64,000 nt of DNA from Nymphalis io (taxonomy: Eukaryota > Arthropoda > Insecta > Lepidoptera > Nymphalidae): contig NC_065906.1 in assembly GCF_905147045.1 (NCBI RefSeq), forward strand, positions 2,294,001-2,358,000, given 5' to 3'. The notes beneath the pieces were generated by a model, which worked only from the letters and a program-made list of their open reading frames with translations, did not search any database and was not told where the DNA came from. Positions 1 to 11,439 of this stretch are shown here, piece by piece (the stretch's first letter is position 1; each line of letters starts with the position of its first letter). A program made the translations under genes and the position numbers.

Positions 1-602
1 CAGCCGTAGATAATAAGACAGCTCTTAAAATGAAACATTACAAAGAAGATTTGAGCAGGAAAAAAATGTGGCAGTATCGGCTTCTTTTCATTAAAGAACA
101 TTAGAGTTCGGAAGATGAAAAATGAAAAATAAATAAAAGCCTACATTGTAGGCTTCTGAGGGAACTTCGAGGGCAATGGTTTTTTATTTTAGAATTTTTA
201 TGTGGACTTATTTCGAGCCTCTGTCAGGGTTGTAGCATGATTAATTTCGTTTGGGAGCTATGAATAAATTTTTAAATTCAAAACAAAAAAAATGTAACAA
301 AGGAGCTTTTAAGCTTTTATTTTGTAAATAAAATTTAATATTACTGTTTAATTTTATAATTATACCACTTTTGTGATTTTTAAATTCACTTTTATCTCGC
401 GGTTTTTATTTTATAGTAATTAGTTTTATAGTTTACGGTACAGCAATAACAATGATAAATGTTTATTAAGTCTTTCTCATTAAGGCAAACTTCCTTGAGA
501 ATGAAGTATTGTCTAAATAAATTTATTGACTTCAACTTCCTTTGGTTGACACTGCTTTCAAGAATAACTGGATGAAGTATTTTTAATCTATAAATAACAA
601 TA
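1..602. other. AT-rich DNA, nothing recognised
   Basis: No repeat family of this window, splice-flanked open stretch or RNA gene is visible. Runs of A and T dominate. Confidence 0.6.
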
Positions 603-645
603 ATATAATATAATAATAATATCCTGGGTCATTATTCACATAATG
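601..645 (-). repeat. Possible family C tail fragment
   Basis: An ATA-rich run followed by ATATCCTGGG and TTCACA resembles the reversed 3' end of family C as seen near 4.37 kb. Only about 40 bases match, so this is tentative. Confidence 0.3.
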
Positions 646-931
646 CAATGCTGATTTCATTGACATTATTGAAACCGAGCTGTGATGGCTGGGACATCTG
701 AATCATAACCTAAAATTATAGGTTAATGTTTCTGATATTTCAAGTGCTTAACTTATATTTATAATACATATAATAAAGAAAGAAAATATGCTTAGGAACC
801 TTTGATTTGCCAAATAAAATTCTAACACGTTTCAAAGACTCCAAATTTTCTCAAGAGGAGAGGAAACCTTTGATCAGCTGTAAGATATTTACGGCTCATA
901 ATTTTTTATATATTAACATAAATTATAGCCT

Positions 932-1287
932 AATGTTCTCCAGTAATGGCGGCCAATCTCAAGAGAGATTAGCCAACTACGCAGGAGATATTATAGAGCA
1001 CAAGTGTGTGCGCAAACACAGGTGCATTCTCTATTCCCTAACACTCATAATCCGATGGGACGGCAAACCGACATGACCGGAAATAGTTCAGGCACAGGAC
1101 CAACGGCTTTACGTGCTTTCCGAGGCATGGGAGTGTACAAACTTCCAACTTCAAGACTCCGGGCTGTTACTGAGAATTTTATGACAGAAAAACCCAATAA
1201 CTTTTTTTATTGGCCCTACTTGGGAATTGAACCCAGGACCTCCAGGTCTGCGGCCTTACATATAGCCACTAGACCAACGAGGTAGTC
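932..1287 (-). mobile_element. tRNA-headed SINE, family D
   Basis: Read on the minus strand it starts with a tRNA-like head (GTTGGTCTAGTGGCTA as box A, GGGTTCAATTCC as box B). It continues through a block holding GTCGGTTTGCCGTCCCATCGG and ends near TTGAGATTGGCCGCC. The same unit recurs at 51.52-51.86 kb and, more decayed, at 43.59 kb. The extreme 3' end is shortened compared with the stand-alone tail at 26.70 kb. The two reading frames crossing it on the plus strand are by-products and not genes. Confidence 0.75.
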
Positions 1288-1955
1288 ACATTAACACATA
1301 CTAGCTAACTAAAACATTTAATTACACTAATTATTGTTAAAAGCTTTGATTAAATCAAGTCTAACAAAGCTAACCAAATAAGTGTATTAGTTCTGTACAG
1401 AATTATTCCAAACAAGGATTGTTGCTGTATAAAGCCTTCGCGATCACTAGCCAATAATAACTCACGTATTTCAGTATCTGATTTGGATTTCTCTCTCTCC
1501 CCTTGAAGTAATCAGAACGATCTGACCAAGTTCGAAATAAGCAAGTTAAAGTTATTCAAATCGTGTCACCACATTTATTTATGCTAAGTGAAAAATCAAG
1601 CACGACTTCAGAGACTAACTTAATATAAATAAAAATTCGTAATGGATAAAAGTTTTAAAATGTTAAAGTTTACGAACAATATTTGTTCGCTTTATTATTT
1701 GGGAGGACTTGTTAGGTAAACTATTTCAATTTTTGTACCTCTGTCAACGTGTTTGCAAAATTTAATGGTGATCGCTTGATTAGGGAAGAGGTTAAAGCGT
1801 AACAAAAAAAAACAAACGTAAAACGTAAAAGTAATGATTATTTATTAGTTTTAGGATTCTCTATGAACTTTTTAGGTGGTTATTTTAAGGTTTTTAGATT
1901 TCTGAGTAGCCATTACGATTGTTTGAGTATATGTTGGCACCGAGGGTCGGCTTAG
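1288..1955. other. AT-rich DNA, nothing recognised
   Basis: Unique-looking sequence between the family D copy and the R1-clade insertion. No motif or open frame of note. Confidence 0.6.
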
Positions 1956-2168
1956 GTCTTATTGTTGCTTCACGGTAGCATGCGAAAGCGATCCCGTGGC
2001 GCTCCTCGTTAAGACGAAAAGGGTACCGCTGGTTTTTTAGTGGGTACTCCGATGTTCGGGGCGCTCGGCGCCTTGGTCACCGGCGAGCCCCACATGCTAA
2101 TCCACTGTTCCCGTGGGGGAAACGCGTAACGCGATTTTTATGCGATAAAAAAAAATGTCTTATTGTTG
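1956..2168 (+). mobile_element. R1-clade LINE, 3' end only, with 12-bp TSD
   Basis: The insertion (1968-2156) is a severely 5'-truncated retrotransposon: only 3' UTR and a short poly(A). It matches the reverse complement of the 3' end of the R1-clade element at 27.34 kb through GCGATCCCGTG, GGTACCGCTGGTTTTTTAGT and GTGGGGGAAACGCGTAA. The 12-mer gtcttattgttg flanks it at 1956-1967 and 2157-2168, directly after the A run, as expected from target-primed reverse transcription. The block is GC-rich against its surroundings. Confidence 0.85.
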
Positions 2169-2856
2169 TCAGTTCATTGACCCTGGTGATGAACTCTTCA
2201 AATTCCTTAATCAAAGGTGATTGAAACCTTCAGGCGTTCATTTATTTTATCTATTTAAAATCTTCGATTGATAATATTTATTTATATATGTTATTATTTG
2301 GTTCCGTTGTTTATAAATATTTCGTTTGATCAAAACGGTATTTTCTTATTATCAAGCCAACGGTACTAATTGGGTACCGTTGGTTTCACACATTTTATGA
2401 CAATTAATTAAAAATACCTAAACACTACATATATTGTAATATAGAAAATAAATACGGTGAAGTATACTAATAAATAACACGTACAATCAATAAAAAAATA
2501 TTAAAGAGATTATCATAAACTAAAATGTGATTTATTCGATAATCAAGAAAAATGTTAATTTTACAAAGTTATTTAATGTGATTATATATATATTCTACAA
2601 TAATTAGTATTTCTTTTAAATATTTAGTACTCAAATTTATTAATAATTTAAAAATTCCGATTTTAAAGCACCATTCATTATAATTTACCTATTTTTTGTA
2701 ACGAAGACATACAATTCTTAATAAAGCAAGTATTTTCTTTAAAATTCCAAACTATCTTAACTTATATTAAAAAAGCGAAAGTGAGTTCGTGTTACGCTTT
2801 CACAACCAATAATCAATTTTTCAATCACCAAATTTTCATACACGTTAAAAAAAAAA
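2169..2856. other. Very AT-rich DNA
   Basis: A/T homopolymers and TA steps; nothing recognised. The A run at its end merges with the target site of the next SINE. Confidence 0.6.
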
Positions 2857-3167
2857 GCCGAGATGGCCTAGTGGTTAGAACGCGTGAATCTTAACTGACG
2901 ATCGTGGGTTCAAACCCGGACAAGCACCACTGAATTTTCATGTGCTTAATTTGTGATTATAATTCATCTCGTGCTTGACGGTGAAGGAAAACATCGTGAG
3001 GAAACCTGCATGTGTCTAATTTCATTGAAATTATGCCACATGTGTATTCTACCAACCCGCATTGGAGCAGCGTGGTGGAATAAGCTCCAAACCTTCTCCT
3101 AAAAAGGGAGAGGAGGCCTTAGCCCAGCAGTGGGACATTAACAGGCTGTTACTGTTACTGTACTGTT
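2857..3167 (+). mobile_element. Family A SINE, subfamily A1, full length
   Basis: Complete tRNA-derived SINE. The head gccgagatggcctagtgg with TTAGAACGCG gives box A, and GGGTTCAAACCCGG gives box B. The body runs through CTTGACGGTGAAGGAAAACATCGTGAG in pieces also seen at 43.1 kb, and the end has CCCAGCAGTGGGACATTAACAGG and a short (TTACTG)-like tail. An A-rich duplication gttaaaa lies on both sides. RNA polymerase III promoter boxes are intact to the eye. Confidence 0.9.
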
Positions 3168-3873
3168 AAAAGAAAACGATATAGCATTCAAACAGCCTCT
3201 CATACGCGAGGGAATCCACGGATGGAAATTAATCATGTTTAGTCTTCATATCTTTTCCTATTATTATTTGAATAGAAAAATATTAAATAATACAATACAA
3301 ATATTTACATCTTTCTTAAGTTTTTTCACTAATTACCTCATCCTACAATATACCGAATGTATTGTGTCACTTGTGATGACCACACATTGATTTTTATTTA
3401 TCAACGTATTATCGTCTCTATTTATATTGTTTTAAGGAAGTGATTTCTCTGTATCGTAATTCTTATTTACTTGATAGAGGCGACATTTGCCATCGCCTGT
3501 TTGAATAGATAATGCCTTGTCCGGAGATAATGATGGTAAGACGGTCGAGAACTATTTCCCTCATTAGGGAGATCTAACATTAATGGTTCTTTGAAAGGGT
3601 TTAATACATTAATTACTTTTCTTTGACATATATATATTTCTATAACCCGTAAGTATATAAATTGACTTTATACGCGGCAATAATGTCCTGGTTTTGGAGA
3701 CTTAAAAAATGCAAATTAAAAACGTGAATAGGTTGTTAAAGAAACATAATGAATAAAGCATATAACAAAATATTATACAAATGATAAAAAAGCGTGGAGT
3801 TGATTATTTTTTATTTTAATGCAGGAAAAAAACATAACTTAATATGATTAATGGAAAATAATAACTAGTAAGT
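3168..3873. other. AT-rich DNA, nothing recognised
   Basis: Unique-looking, with a slightly more complex patch at 3480-3590. No repeat or coding signal. Confidence 0.6.
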
Positions 3874-4005
3874 TTCTAACCGGTTCTTCTAGGTAGAATA
3901 TGCATTTCCAAGCTGAAGTAGATTTACTTTATAATCTTCTTAAATGACGATCCAAAAAGTACTTGTAAAAGCCTATTTGAATAATGTATATAATCTTTTG
4001 AATTC
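3874..4005 (+). repeat. LINE 3'-tail fragment
   Basis: CCGGTTCTTCT, then GTAGAATATGCATTTCC and GTACTTGTAAAAGCCTATTTGAATAA, resembles the 3' UTR of common lepidopteran non-LTR elements. The comparison is from memory, so the class is inferred. No coding part remains. Confidence 0.45.
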
Positions 4006-4360
4006 TTACCACGTTTATATCGTTTAAATTTTACAATATTGTGTACATTTTTATATATTTGACTGAATGCAAAGGTCCTGGCTTCAAATATTTATGGTTT
4101 GCCCTCCCATTGGATTTTAAGGGCATAGCTCTCCGTGATAGATATCGGTCAGGAGGACAAAAATGAATACCTATGATCGATTCAGAACAAACCCACTTTA
4201 AGCATTTCGATTGAGTGTGAGAAAGTTATTTATATTAAGTTATATATCCTAATATTAGACGAATAAATACGTATAAACTTATAAAGCTCTTATAGTTTTT
4301 TTACTATTATTATGTCATTTTTTTCTTTATCATAGTTTTGTTTTCGAAAAATTAGGTATT

Positions 4361-4622
4361 AATAATAATATCCTGGGACATTTTTCACACACGGCCATCT
4401 GATCCCAAATTAAGCAGAGCTTGTACTATGGAAACGAGACAACTGATATACTACATATATTATTTTTCTGTTGTAAATACATTCTTATATAGTTAATTAC
4501 ACCCAGACTCAGGACAAACAGACATGTTCACACACACAAATATCTGTCCTGGGTGGGAATCGAACCCACAACCTTCGGCGTGAAAGGCAAGCATCCACCA
4601 ACCACGCCAAACGGCCCGTCAG
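4361..4622 (-). mobile_element. tRNA-headed SINE, family C
   Basis: On the minus strand the head GGCGTGGTTGGTGGATGC leads into TTCACGCCGAAGGTTGTGGG and box B TTCGATTCCCACCCAGG. It continues through CATGTCTGTTTGTCCTGAGTC and ends in CCCAGGATATTATTATT. It is near full length. The plus-strand reading frame starting inside it is only the reversed tRNA head. Confidence 0.8.
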
Positions 4623-5270
4623 TATTATATATGGTATTCTTTTATATATATATATATCATTGCGTTAAGCACACATGTGGAAAATGCAAGGTAGCTAAAA
4701 AATGTTTTCGTGGCTTTAATGTTTTAATATACTCTCCTTGATATTTGTGTATTTTGAAAGGTAAAGTCTGCTATGTTTCTTAATGAAGTTCAATTATAAG
4801 CGTTCCTATTCCTTATCTCTTATTTTATTTACAGTAAATCAAATCGTTCCATTTAATATTTATCTCTTCCTACATAATCGAAGTATAGTTTGATCTCGAT
4901 CGTATTTCACAACATTCATGCATTTATGGTTCCTGCAATAAAAATCACTTTATTCACATTGGTACTATAGAACACAATTCGATTTTTACTTAAGTGTATT
5001 CTAATTTAGTTTATAATGTGATTAACATAAAGTCGTTTATTGTTTGAATAATTTTGAGTTTCAAATCCTGGTTGCATGCTGTAGTGGTTCCTTACTAATG
5101 TTTAGATGCTGGTTCAATTACGAAGACGTTTATTATGATCCGATGTTTAAGGTAAACTTGAGCTATTTTAAATTCTTTGATGTTTCCGAACGTTAACAGA
5201 AAGGGTCATTGTCGGGAATATGGTGTATAATGTTTTCCTTTGATAGTCAATTTGAGTAATATTAATAGTG
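4623..5270. other. AT-rich DNA, nothing recognised
   Basis: Contains a short TA run just after the SINE head. No other recognisable unit. Confidence 0.6.
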
Positions 5271-5485
5271 TTGCCGTGGTAGCGCAGTGGTATATGTGAT
5301 ATGTCTTAACTGAATATTGTGAATTCAAACTTGAGCAAACATAACTTAATTTTCATGCGCTAATTTGTATTATAATTCGTCTTCTTCTCGACGCTGAAGG
5401 AGAACATCGTGAATGCATGTTCCGGATGAAATTCTGCCACATATGTATTTATCCATCAGCTCGCGTTATATTTATAGTGAAGTAA
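5271..5485 (+). mobile_element. Family A SINE, old and 3' truncated
   Basis: Divergent copy: box A survives as GGTAGCGCAGTGGTAT, box B as GAATTCAAACTTG, followed by the conserved CGACGCTGAAGGAGAACATCGTGA and a CCACATATGTATTTATCC segment. The CAGCAGTGGGAC end is missing. Substitutions imply an older insertion than the copy at 2.86 kb. Confidence 0.6.
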
Positions 5486-6539
5486 TTTGTAATCATTCCT
5501 TAATTACATTGACTTTAATTTTGTTATAATATTTTAACTATTTTTTTTAATTTTTATACAATACAGAATAGTATAATTTGAATTTGGCCTCAAAATATCT
5601 TTAGTTGAACATACCATATTTTTTCATAGATAAGCATTAACATGATTTATTTTTTTAATACCATTTAATACCATCTTTAAAGTCATCAGTCATTTATGAT
5701 CATAATTACTGACGGTCTCATCAAAACCCCTCTCGAAATTTCTTTATGGCAGTCATAATTTTATTTGAATTGTAATATAATACGAGTAATTTAAAATAGA
5801 CACAACGTACGATAAAACATGCTTTACGACAAATAACTTTTTAAATTTGCATCATAAATAACAAGCATGACTTGATACGAAAAACACAAGTTTATGCAAT
5901 AATGTAGACAGTTTATGTAAGAATGGACTTGAATAATATTGTTGATAACTTTTAAAGTATTGTTAAGTGTAAGTTTTGAGACTGAAATGGTACGCCGAAT
6001 AATAAAGTGATGTTATTGGCGATCACAAGACGATATATCACTCGACATTGAAAATTATCTCTCGTTATGCACATTTAGTTTTCGTATTTATTAATGTTAA
6101 AATATTTATTTTAATTTTTACTAAATTATAATCCCAACAAAAAAGTAAGATCACCCACTGGTTATACATTTTTGTAATATTCCGTAAGAACAAACTCGAG
6201 ACAACGCAGAAATTCGTGAAATGTCAGAAAGTGATATTCGATATTAATCATAATAATTATATTAATACACGCATCAAAATAAAATAAAATAGAATATCAC
6301 CATAAGTCGCTTGTCAGCATGTCACGGGTGGAACGAAGTGAATTCTTAGAGAACAGTACTGCAGTTTTTTGCTGAAGTTTCCAATTTATTTATTTTCTTC
6401 TGACTTAATTCGGACTATTACGATAATTAAAAAGAATACTTCATACAATTATTCAAATCTGTTCAGTCATTATGGAGTGAGCAATGAACAGCATTTAATT
6501 TATATTTATTTTAAATACAGATATATAATTAAACTCTTT
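5486..6539. other. AT-rich DNA, nothing recognised
   Basis: About 1 kb without a recognised repeat. Short open frames here look like chance. Confidence 0.55.
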
Positions 6540-6865
6540 TGTTCTTTGTTCGGTTTTACAACAGGATCCCAGAAAGCGTTCGAAATGCCTCTGTTGTTAA
6601 ATGTAAAGAAGCGCTTGAATGCAAAAAGTAATACAATTAGTGAATTTATGGATGATAGCACCTTGCGAATGAAATGATCGCCTTCTGGCTATTTTTTATT
6701 CTGAAAATTTGTAAGCAAGACATGATAAAAAAAACGTTAAGATTCTTTCACCGGTTCTTCTCATGTCAGGTTATTTATTTTCCGAATCGGTGGTAGTTTC
6801 TAATTTGACCATCAATAAGTAAGTGTAATGCTTATGAATAAAGTAATTTGATTTGATTTGTTAAA
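6540..6865 (+). mobile_element. 5'-truncated LINE, 3' end
   Basis: One plus-strand frame gives a peptide of the type FYNRIPESVRNASVVKCKEA, which resembles the carboxy end of reverse transcriptase ORFs in insect LINEs. It is followed by a 3' UTR with CCGGTTCTTCTCATGTCAGG and GAATCGGTGGTAGTTTC and a tail of TTTGATTTGATTTG. The longer overlapping frame covering 6369-6677 is a different frame and likely a chance ORF. No target duplication was found. Confidence 0.6.
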
Positions 6866-7034
6866 TTCTATAAGAACTCTGAACTCACCACCAAGTCGAG
6901 TCAGTATGTGACGTTGTCGATAAAAACATTTTAACATTTAAAAAGTATACTTGATGACGTATCACAATAGCATATATTTTTTTTTATTATAATTTTTACC
7001 TTTTTATATTTCAATTCCTCATTGTTCCAGGACA

Positions 7035-7192
7035 TTATTATAACTTTGGGAACTATAATGTTATATCCCTTGTGCCTGTAATTATACTGGCTAACTCATC
7101 CTCTAGACCGGAACAGAACAATACTAATAATTGGTATCTACCCAGGCGGGCCACCAAGGCCATACCACCAAGTGCCTATAGATTACTTTCAG
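7035..7192 (-). mobile_element. Family B retroposon, 5' part
   Basis: Carries the reversed B sequence TTGGGAACTATAATGTTATA, then CTTGTGCCTGTAATTA, ACCGGAACAGAACAATACTA and the 5' end ATACCACCAAG. The A-tailed end with CCATCAGGTGG is missing, and about 50 bases in the TCTACCGCAAAACAGC zone are lost. Confidence 0.65.
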
Positions 7193-7549
7193 TAAAAAAA
7201 TCATAAACGTCCGTCATAAAGTTTCTCGCACACATTGAAACACACAATTCTTCAACTTCATATTTATGAGATCAATTAAAAAAAAAACAAATCATCCTTT
7301 TATTTGTTTATAAAATTCAATGATTACAGATAATGTCAGTAAATTAACAATTATTTCAATGTAATAAATGTTTTTAATAACTTAGTCTTCGGTATCATAA
7401 TAAACTCGTATTATATATCAAACTTTGGAGTCGTAAAAAATTCTCGATGGCATTACGAAGAGTCGCTCAAAGAACTTAAGAATGCAAAGGAAATGATATT
7501 TCTCTCATAAAAATGCTTAATTAATGCAAGCAAAGATACTTTTATTTTA
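7193..7549. other. AT-rich DNA, nothing recognised
   Basis: No repeat family or coding signal seen. Confidence 0.55.
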
Positions 7550-7767
7550 TCTATACTAATGTTATAAATACAAAAATTACTCTGTCTGTCTGTTTTGCTT
7601 ATACGGCTGGAACACAACTAATTTGAATGAAAATTAGTATGATGCCAGTTTGAACCCCGAGGAAGAACAAATGCTTAGTTTATTATTACTTATATAGGGT
7701 TATAAAAAATAACCCCAACACCAAACATCTCTTACCTTACATAACATGCGGGCGAAGCCGCGGGCGA
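7550..7767 (+). mobile_element. Non-autonomous Helitron (Lep1 type)
   Basis: Starts TCTATACTAATGTTATAAAT after an A, has CTCTGTCTGTCTG and a TTTGAACCCCGAGGAA segment, and ends with the hairpin GCGGGCGAAGCCGCGGGC. The canonical CTAG terminus has decayed. No RepHel protein is encoded, so it would have moved only with help. No target duplication is expected for Helitrons. Confidence 0.7.
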
Positions 7768-7948
7768 TCACAATTTTTTTATACATAAAATACATAATCG
7801 TGTAAACAGTATAATATATTATATAACAATCGTTAAATGGAATGCATGGAAAAGGCTGTCTTGGTTGTAGGATTTGCTTATTCCGCCATATTGATCTACC
7901 TAGAAGTATAGCCTTCATCGCCAAATACGACAAATATTATAAACAAAA

Positions 7949-8007
7949 ACTAAGCACGTGAAAATTCATACAAGCCCAGCAGTGGGACATTTACAGGCGA
8001 TACTCTG
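7949..8007. repeat. Family A fragment, two halves in opposite sense
   Basis: A reversed piece (AAGCACGTGAAAATTCA) lies directly before a forward piece (GCCCAGCAGTGGGACATTTACAGG). Most of the SINE between them is absent. This could be a decayed inverted copy or two fragments. Confidence 0.45.
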
Positions 8008-8010
8008 GAG

Positions 8011-8691
8011 AATAATCATACTCTTTTCATAAATAGTCACTATAGCACTTCTGTACGAAGTTTGTTCTTAGGTCATCGTATCCCCAGTACATATTTTATT
8101 AAAAAAGTTCAAGCATTTCGTCACCACAGCTAAAAGTTTCGCCAATGTCAGTATATATTAAGTATTTTTATTATTATATTCTTAGTCGTTTCGTTCTAAA
8201 ATATAAAAAAACGACAAAAATTATTTACATTTAAATATCATTATTTTAAACTAAAAATAGCTTGAAGGAATATTATTTTGATGGTAAGTGGTCACATGAT
8301 GGTAAGTGGTAATATTTTTTTTGGTATTATTTATAATGATGTTCTCCTGACTGATTACGGTTACGATTCAATTGTGAACAGTTAGTGTGTCCATCAATAT
8401 CACGCCCTTTCTGAGGTATGGCAGCTCTGCCAACTATCAAAAGTTCGAGTTGCTACTGAAGTTCTTTGAATGAAAATCAATGGCATTTGAATCCAGGACG
8501 GGAGCTGCAAGGCTATTATCTAGCCATAAGATCATAATAATGTTCTTTTGACCAAAGCTCAGCCTCATCCGCCAACTTTTAAAGACAGCTTTATATTCAC
8601 TCATGAATCGCGTCCTCAAACTTTAGCTAAGATCTACACGTGGTCTGGAAAAAATATAAACTCGCATCGTTCGGTCCCTTCATTGTCATTG
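8011..8691. other. Mostly unassigned DNA with family B scraps
   Basis: At 8280-8313 the B-family phrase GATGGTAAGTGGT occurs twice in a row, probably a tiny relic of B or of the LINE 3' UTR. TATAAA at 8655-8660 precedes the CpG-rich block. The rest holds nothing I can name. Confidence 0.5.
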
Positions 8692-8800
8692 TCACCGAAC
8701 TAAAAACCGACAACAAACGGAAAACGCCGCGAACCGCGAAACCGTTTACACTTGCGTTTCACGGCTTCCGTGGGCTTCGCGCCGCTAAAGTAAAGCGTGA
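8692..8800. other. CpG-rich patch, possible promoter or 5' UTR
   Basis: About 16 CG dinucleotides in some 110 bases, in a neighbourhood where CG is rare. It matches none of the repeat families here. No start codon with a convincing splice donor follows on either strand, so a promoter role is only a guess; a GC-rich repeat relic is the alternative. Confidence 0.3.
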
Positions 8801-9123
8801 ATAAGACAATTTATACACGGGATATATAATAATGCAAAAGTATGCTGAATTACAAGAAGTCTTTAGAGAGATGAAGTGCATTAAGAGAATGGCACTGCAT
8901 TATGAGGCATTCTAAAAGTTTACAAAAACTATTAATGTCCCGACCGAGATTTACGCCCAAGACATTAAGATCCACCTTGTAAGCTAATCACAAACCAAAA
9001 ATGTTATCATAATTACAGTAACATTTAAGAAACAGGTTAAATACAAGTCTTTAATATTTGGTGATAGAATCAATGCATGTATAAGCACGTTTTTTTTTTG
9101 TTGTAATAACAGATATATGAGGC

Positions 9124-9160
9124 ATTTTAAGCGCTGGCGCTGCTTGCGAGCGCTTAAAAT
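9124..9160. repeat. Perfect 12-bp inverted repeat
   Basis: attttaagcgct (9124-9135) and agcgcttaaaat (9149-9160) are exact reverse complements around a 13-base GC-rich loop. Not part of a recognised family. Confidence 0.85.
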
Positions 9161-9354
9161 ATTTTGTACATATTTATCGCTGCACCGATATTTTTGGACG
9201 ATGCTTTCAACTTACTATAAAGCGCTGATGTCTTTATTTGATCCATTTAAAATGATTTTCTGCAAGAAATATGAATGGATGTATGAAGTTTAACTATCTA
9301 ATACGTAATAAATATCTTAATTTATAATCTATACATATATGTTATAGGCCTGGA

Positions 9355-9560
9355 TAGTTTTATGGTTGAGAGCGAAAATCTCGGGAACTAATAGTTCGAT
9401 TTGAATAACTCTTTTTACGTTAGATCGGCGGTTTATTGAGGAAGGTTATTGGCAATATAATTTTACGCCATGGCCCTAAGGAGCGAAGCAGTAAACATAA
9501 ACGTCAACCATTATGGCTAACAGTTTGAAGCAGGTATGTACGATCCAAATTTAAGGCGGA
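9355..9560. repeat. Possible dispersed repeat
   Basis: AAATCTCGGGAACTAATAG, GGTTTATTGAGGAAGGTTATTGG and the following GCGAAGCAGTAA resemble a widespread lepidopteran repeat as I remember it. There is no second copy in this window to confirm it. Confidence 0.3.
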
Positions 9561-9751
9561 TAAAATCTCGCGGTATTACTTATTATTTACTTAACTGTTG
9601 CGTGTATGTTTGCTTGTTTCCTTATTACGACTAAAACACTGAATCGATCGAAAGGGAATATCAAGAATTAGAACATAGGACATATTAGATTCGAACATAG
9701 ACATATGAATGAATATAATATTTGTATATGGTGAAATCGTTTTTTTTCCCA

Positions 9752-9890
9752 ATTACCCAAGGTTGGTGGCGAATTGGCTATGTAAGCGATGGTTGACATT
9801 TCTTACAATGCCAATTTCTAAGGGCGTTTGGTGACCACTTACCATCAGGTGGCCCATATGATTGTCCGCCTTCCTATTCTATAAAAAAAA
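9752..9890 (+). mobile_element. Family B retroposon, 5' truncated
   Basis: Begins within AAGGTTGGTGGCG and runs to the intact 3' end: ACCACTTACCATCAGGTGG, then a variant of CATATGCTCGTCC, then CCTATTCTATAAAAAAAAA. The oligo(A) end and 5' truncation are typical of reverse transcription that stopped early. Confidence 0.75.
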
Positions 9891-9918
9891 ATCGCGAAGA
9901 CCACTAGTATATCATGAT

Positions 9919-10015
9919 TCAAACTTATATTATAAATGCAAAAATAAATATGTCAGTCTGTTACGATTTTATTTTTAATGTGAATCGAACCAATTGAAGT
10001 AATATGTTACAATAT
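9919..10015 (+). repeat. Helitron 5' fragment
   Basis: ACTTATATTATAAATGCAAAA, TGTCAGTCTG and a GAATCGAACCAATTGAA segment match the 5' part of the Lep1-type units. The 3' hairpin is absent. Confidence 0.4.
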
Positions 10016-10904
10016 TTACTTTTCTTCTCAAAAAATTAAAAAAGGGGTGCATACTTGTTCAGGGGCAACAGGGGCGTTCTTCAATGTTTAAAATGTACAT
10101 ACAAATGATTTATTTAAACTTTAAGAAAAACACGAGCAAAATCGCGGCTTCACCTTGTTTCGACTGAAACAAACACCACTTTGACATAGTACTTGGATAC
10201 AATAAAATTATGTGCTTAAAGGTAAAAAAAGTTGCAAAACGAAATGAGCCGGCCATAAAATTCAGGTGACGCAAAAACAATAAACAATTGAAAAACAGAA
10301 ATGACAAAAAGCAAATCAAACAAGAACTGGGACAAGCACTTCATCCCAAGTGCCGTATTGCATTGTAACCATTGTCTGATAGAAATGTTAAAATCACTTA
10401 ACACTAGTTTCATTCACGCAAAACAATTTCACGGGAAGCGTGTCTCCGTTTTGTTCCGCCCATTCATGAGTTACTGTTTTATTGAATTTATTACTATCTC
10501 GCTAATGAAAAGGTGTTAATGATCACTTCCTTGATACAAATTTAAAGTTTAAACGTCGTGTTATTCAATTTGTTTACACGCTTTTTAGATACGTTATACT
10601 AATTTAATTGTTTTGAACCGTTGTTAACAAACAATGGATGAACAGGAAGCTTATAGACGAAGAGGTCTGGAGCACTTAGATAATATAAACTGAGGGTAGC
10701 CAGTTCAAATAATAAAAATATTTTATATTAATAAAAGGTTACTCGACTCTCATGGGATAGAACATTAACGAAAACGATTAGTTAAAAAATGCTGTGTCTT
10801 CTTCTTTCGAATGTAAAATCAATAATGTCAGAAATAGTGGTCAGTGTTTAACTAAACAGCCGCTAAGCAACGTTTGTAGGCACTAAATTATTATTGTAAA
10901 ATTT
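10016..10904. other. Unassigned DNA with a more complex core
   Basis: 10110-10520 is less AT-rich, lacks repeat matches and is open on both strands for 60-70 codons. The predicted peptides look like nothing known to me. A non-coding conserved element or a relic gene are both possible. Confidence 0.35.
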
Positions 10905-11160
10905 ACCGACCTCGGAGAAAGCCCAGAGGCTAGAACACGTGAACTTTAACCGAAGACTGTGGGTTCAAATTCAAATAAGACAAACTGTAAATCGCCTCGT
11001 GCTGTGGTGATTTAGGACAAAAATCGTGACAAAAACCCGCATGTGCATGAAAGTCAGCCACAGGTTTAATGTAGGTAGATTCACATGGTAGTGGAATAAG
11101 CTCCACCTCAAAAGGGGAGGAGACCTCTTCTGCACTAGAACATTTTAAAACCGGCTGATA
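10905..11160 (+). mobile_element. Family A SINE, old
   Basis: Head AGAGGCTAGAACACGTGAA, box B GGGTTCAAATTC, then GTGGTGATTTAGGACAAAAATCGTGA, GCATGTGCATG and GTGGAATAAGCTCC in order, all diverged. The 3' end is damaged (CTGCACTAGAAC for the CAGCAGTGGGAC block). Confidence 0.65.
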
Positions 11161-11439
11161 CTTATTTTTTTAATGATTTAGATGGTACAGTCTTAAAGTT
11201 TTACCGCAAAGCTCCAAGTAATTTTAAAGTGATGGGATCTAACAGTAAATCTAAGTAACTTTAATAGCGAGTGACTTTGTTTTATTATGTCAAGACAGTA
11301 ATCTCATATTCTAATATAACTAAAGGAAGTATAAAACTAAGCTATGTACTCCATTAACTCCTGCACATGTAAAATGCGAAACCAAATTAATGTTTTTAAA
11401 CTGTCCACGAAATGATAGTGGCTACAAAAATTGTAGGCT

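Noticed and set aside
2857..2930. Possible functional tRNA genes at SINE heads
   Set aside because: Each head continues into a conserved SINE body, the heads do not close an acceptor stem, and none ends as a tRNA.
4553..4741. 62-codon plus-strand frame starting MGIEPTTFGVKG
   Set aside because: It is the reversed tRNA head of a family C SINE; the same reading appears wherever that SINE is reversed.
6369..6677. 102-codon plus-strand frame
   Set aside because: The LINE-like carboxy end is in another frame; this one is mostly low-complexity and of a length expected by chance.
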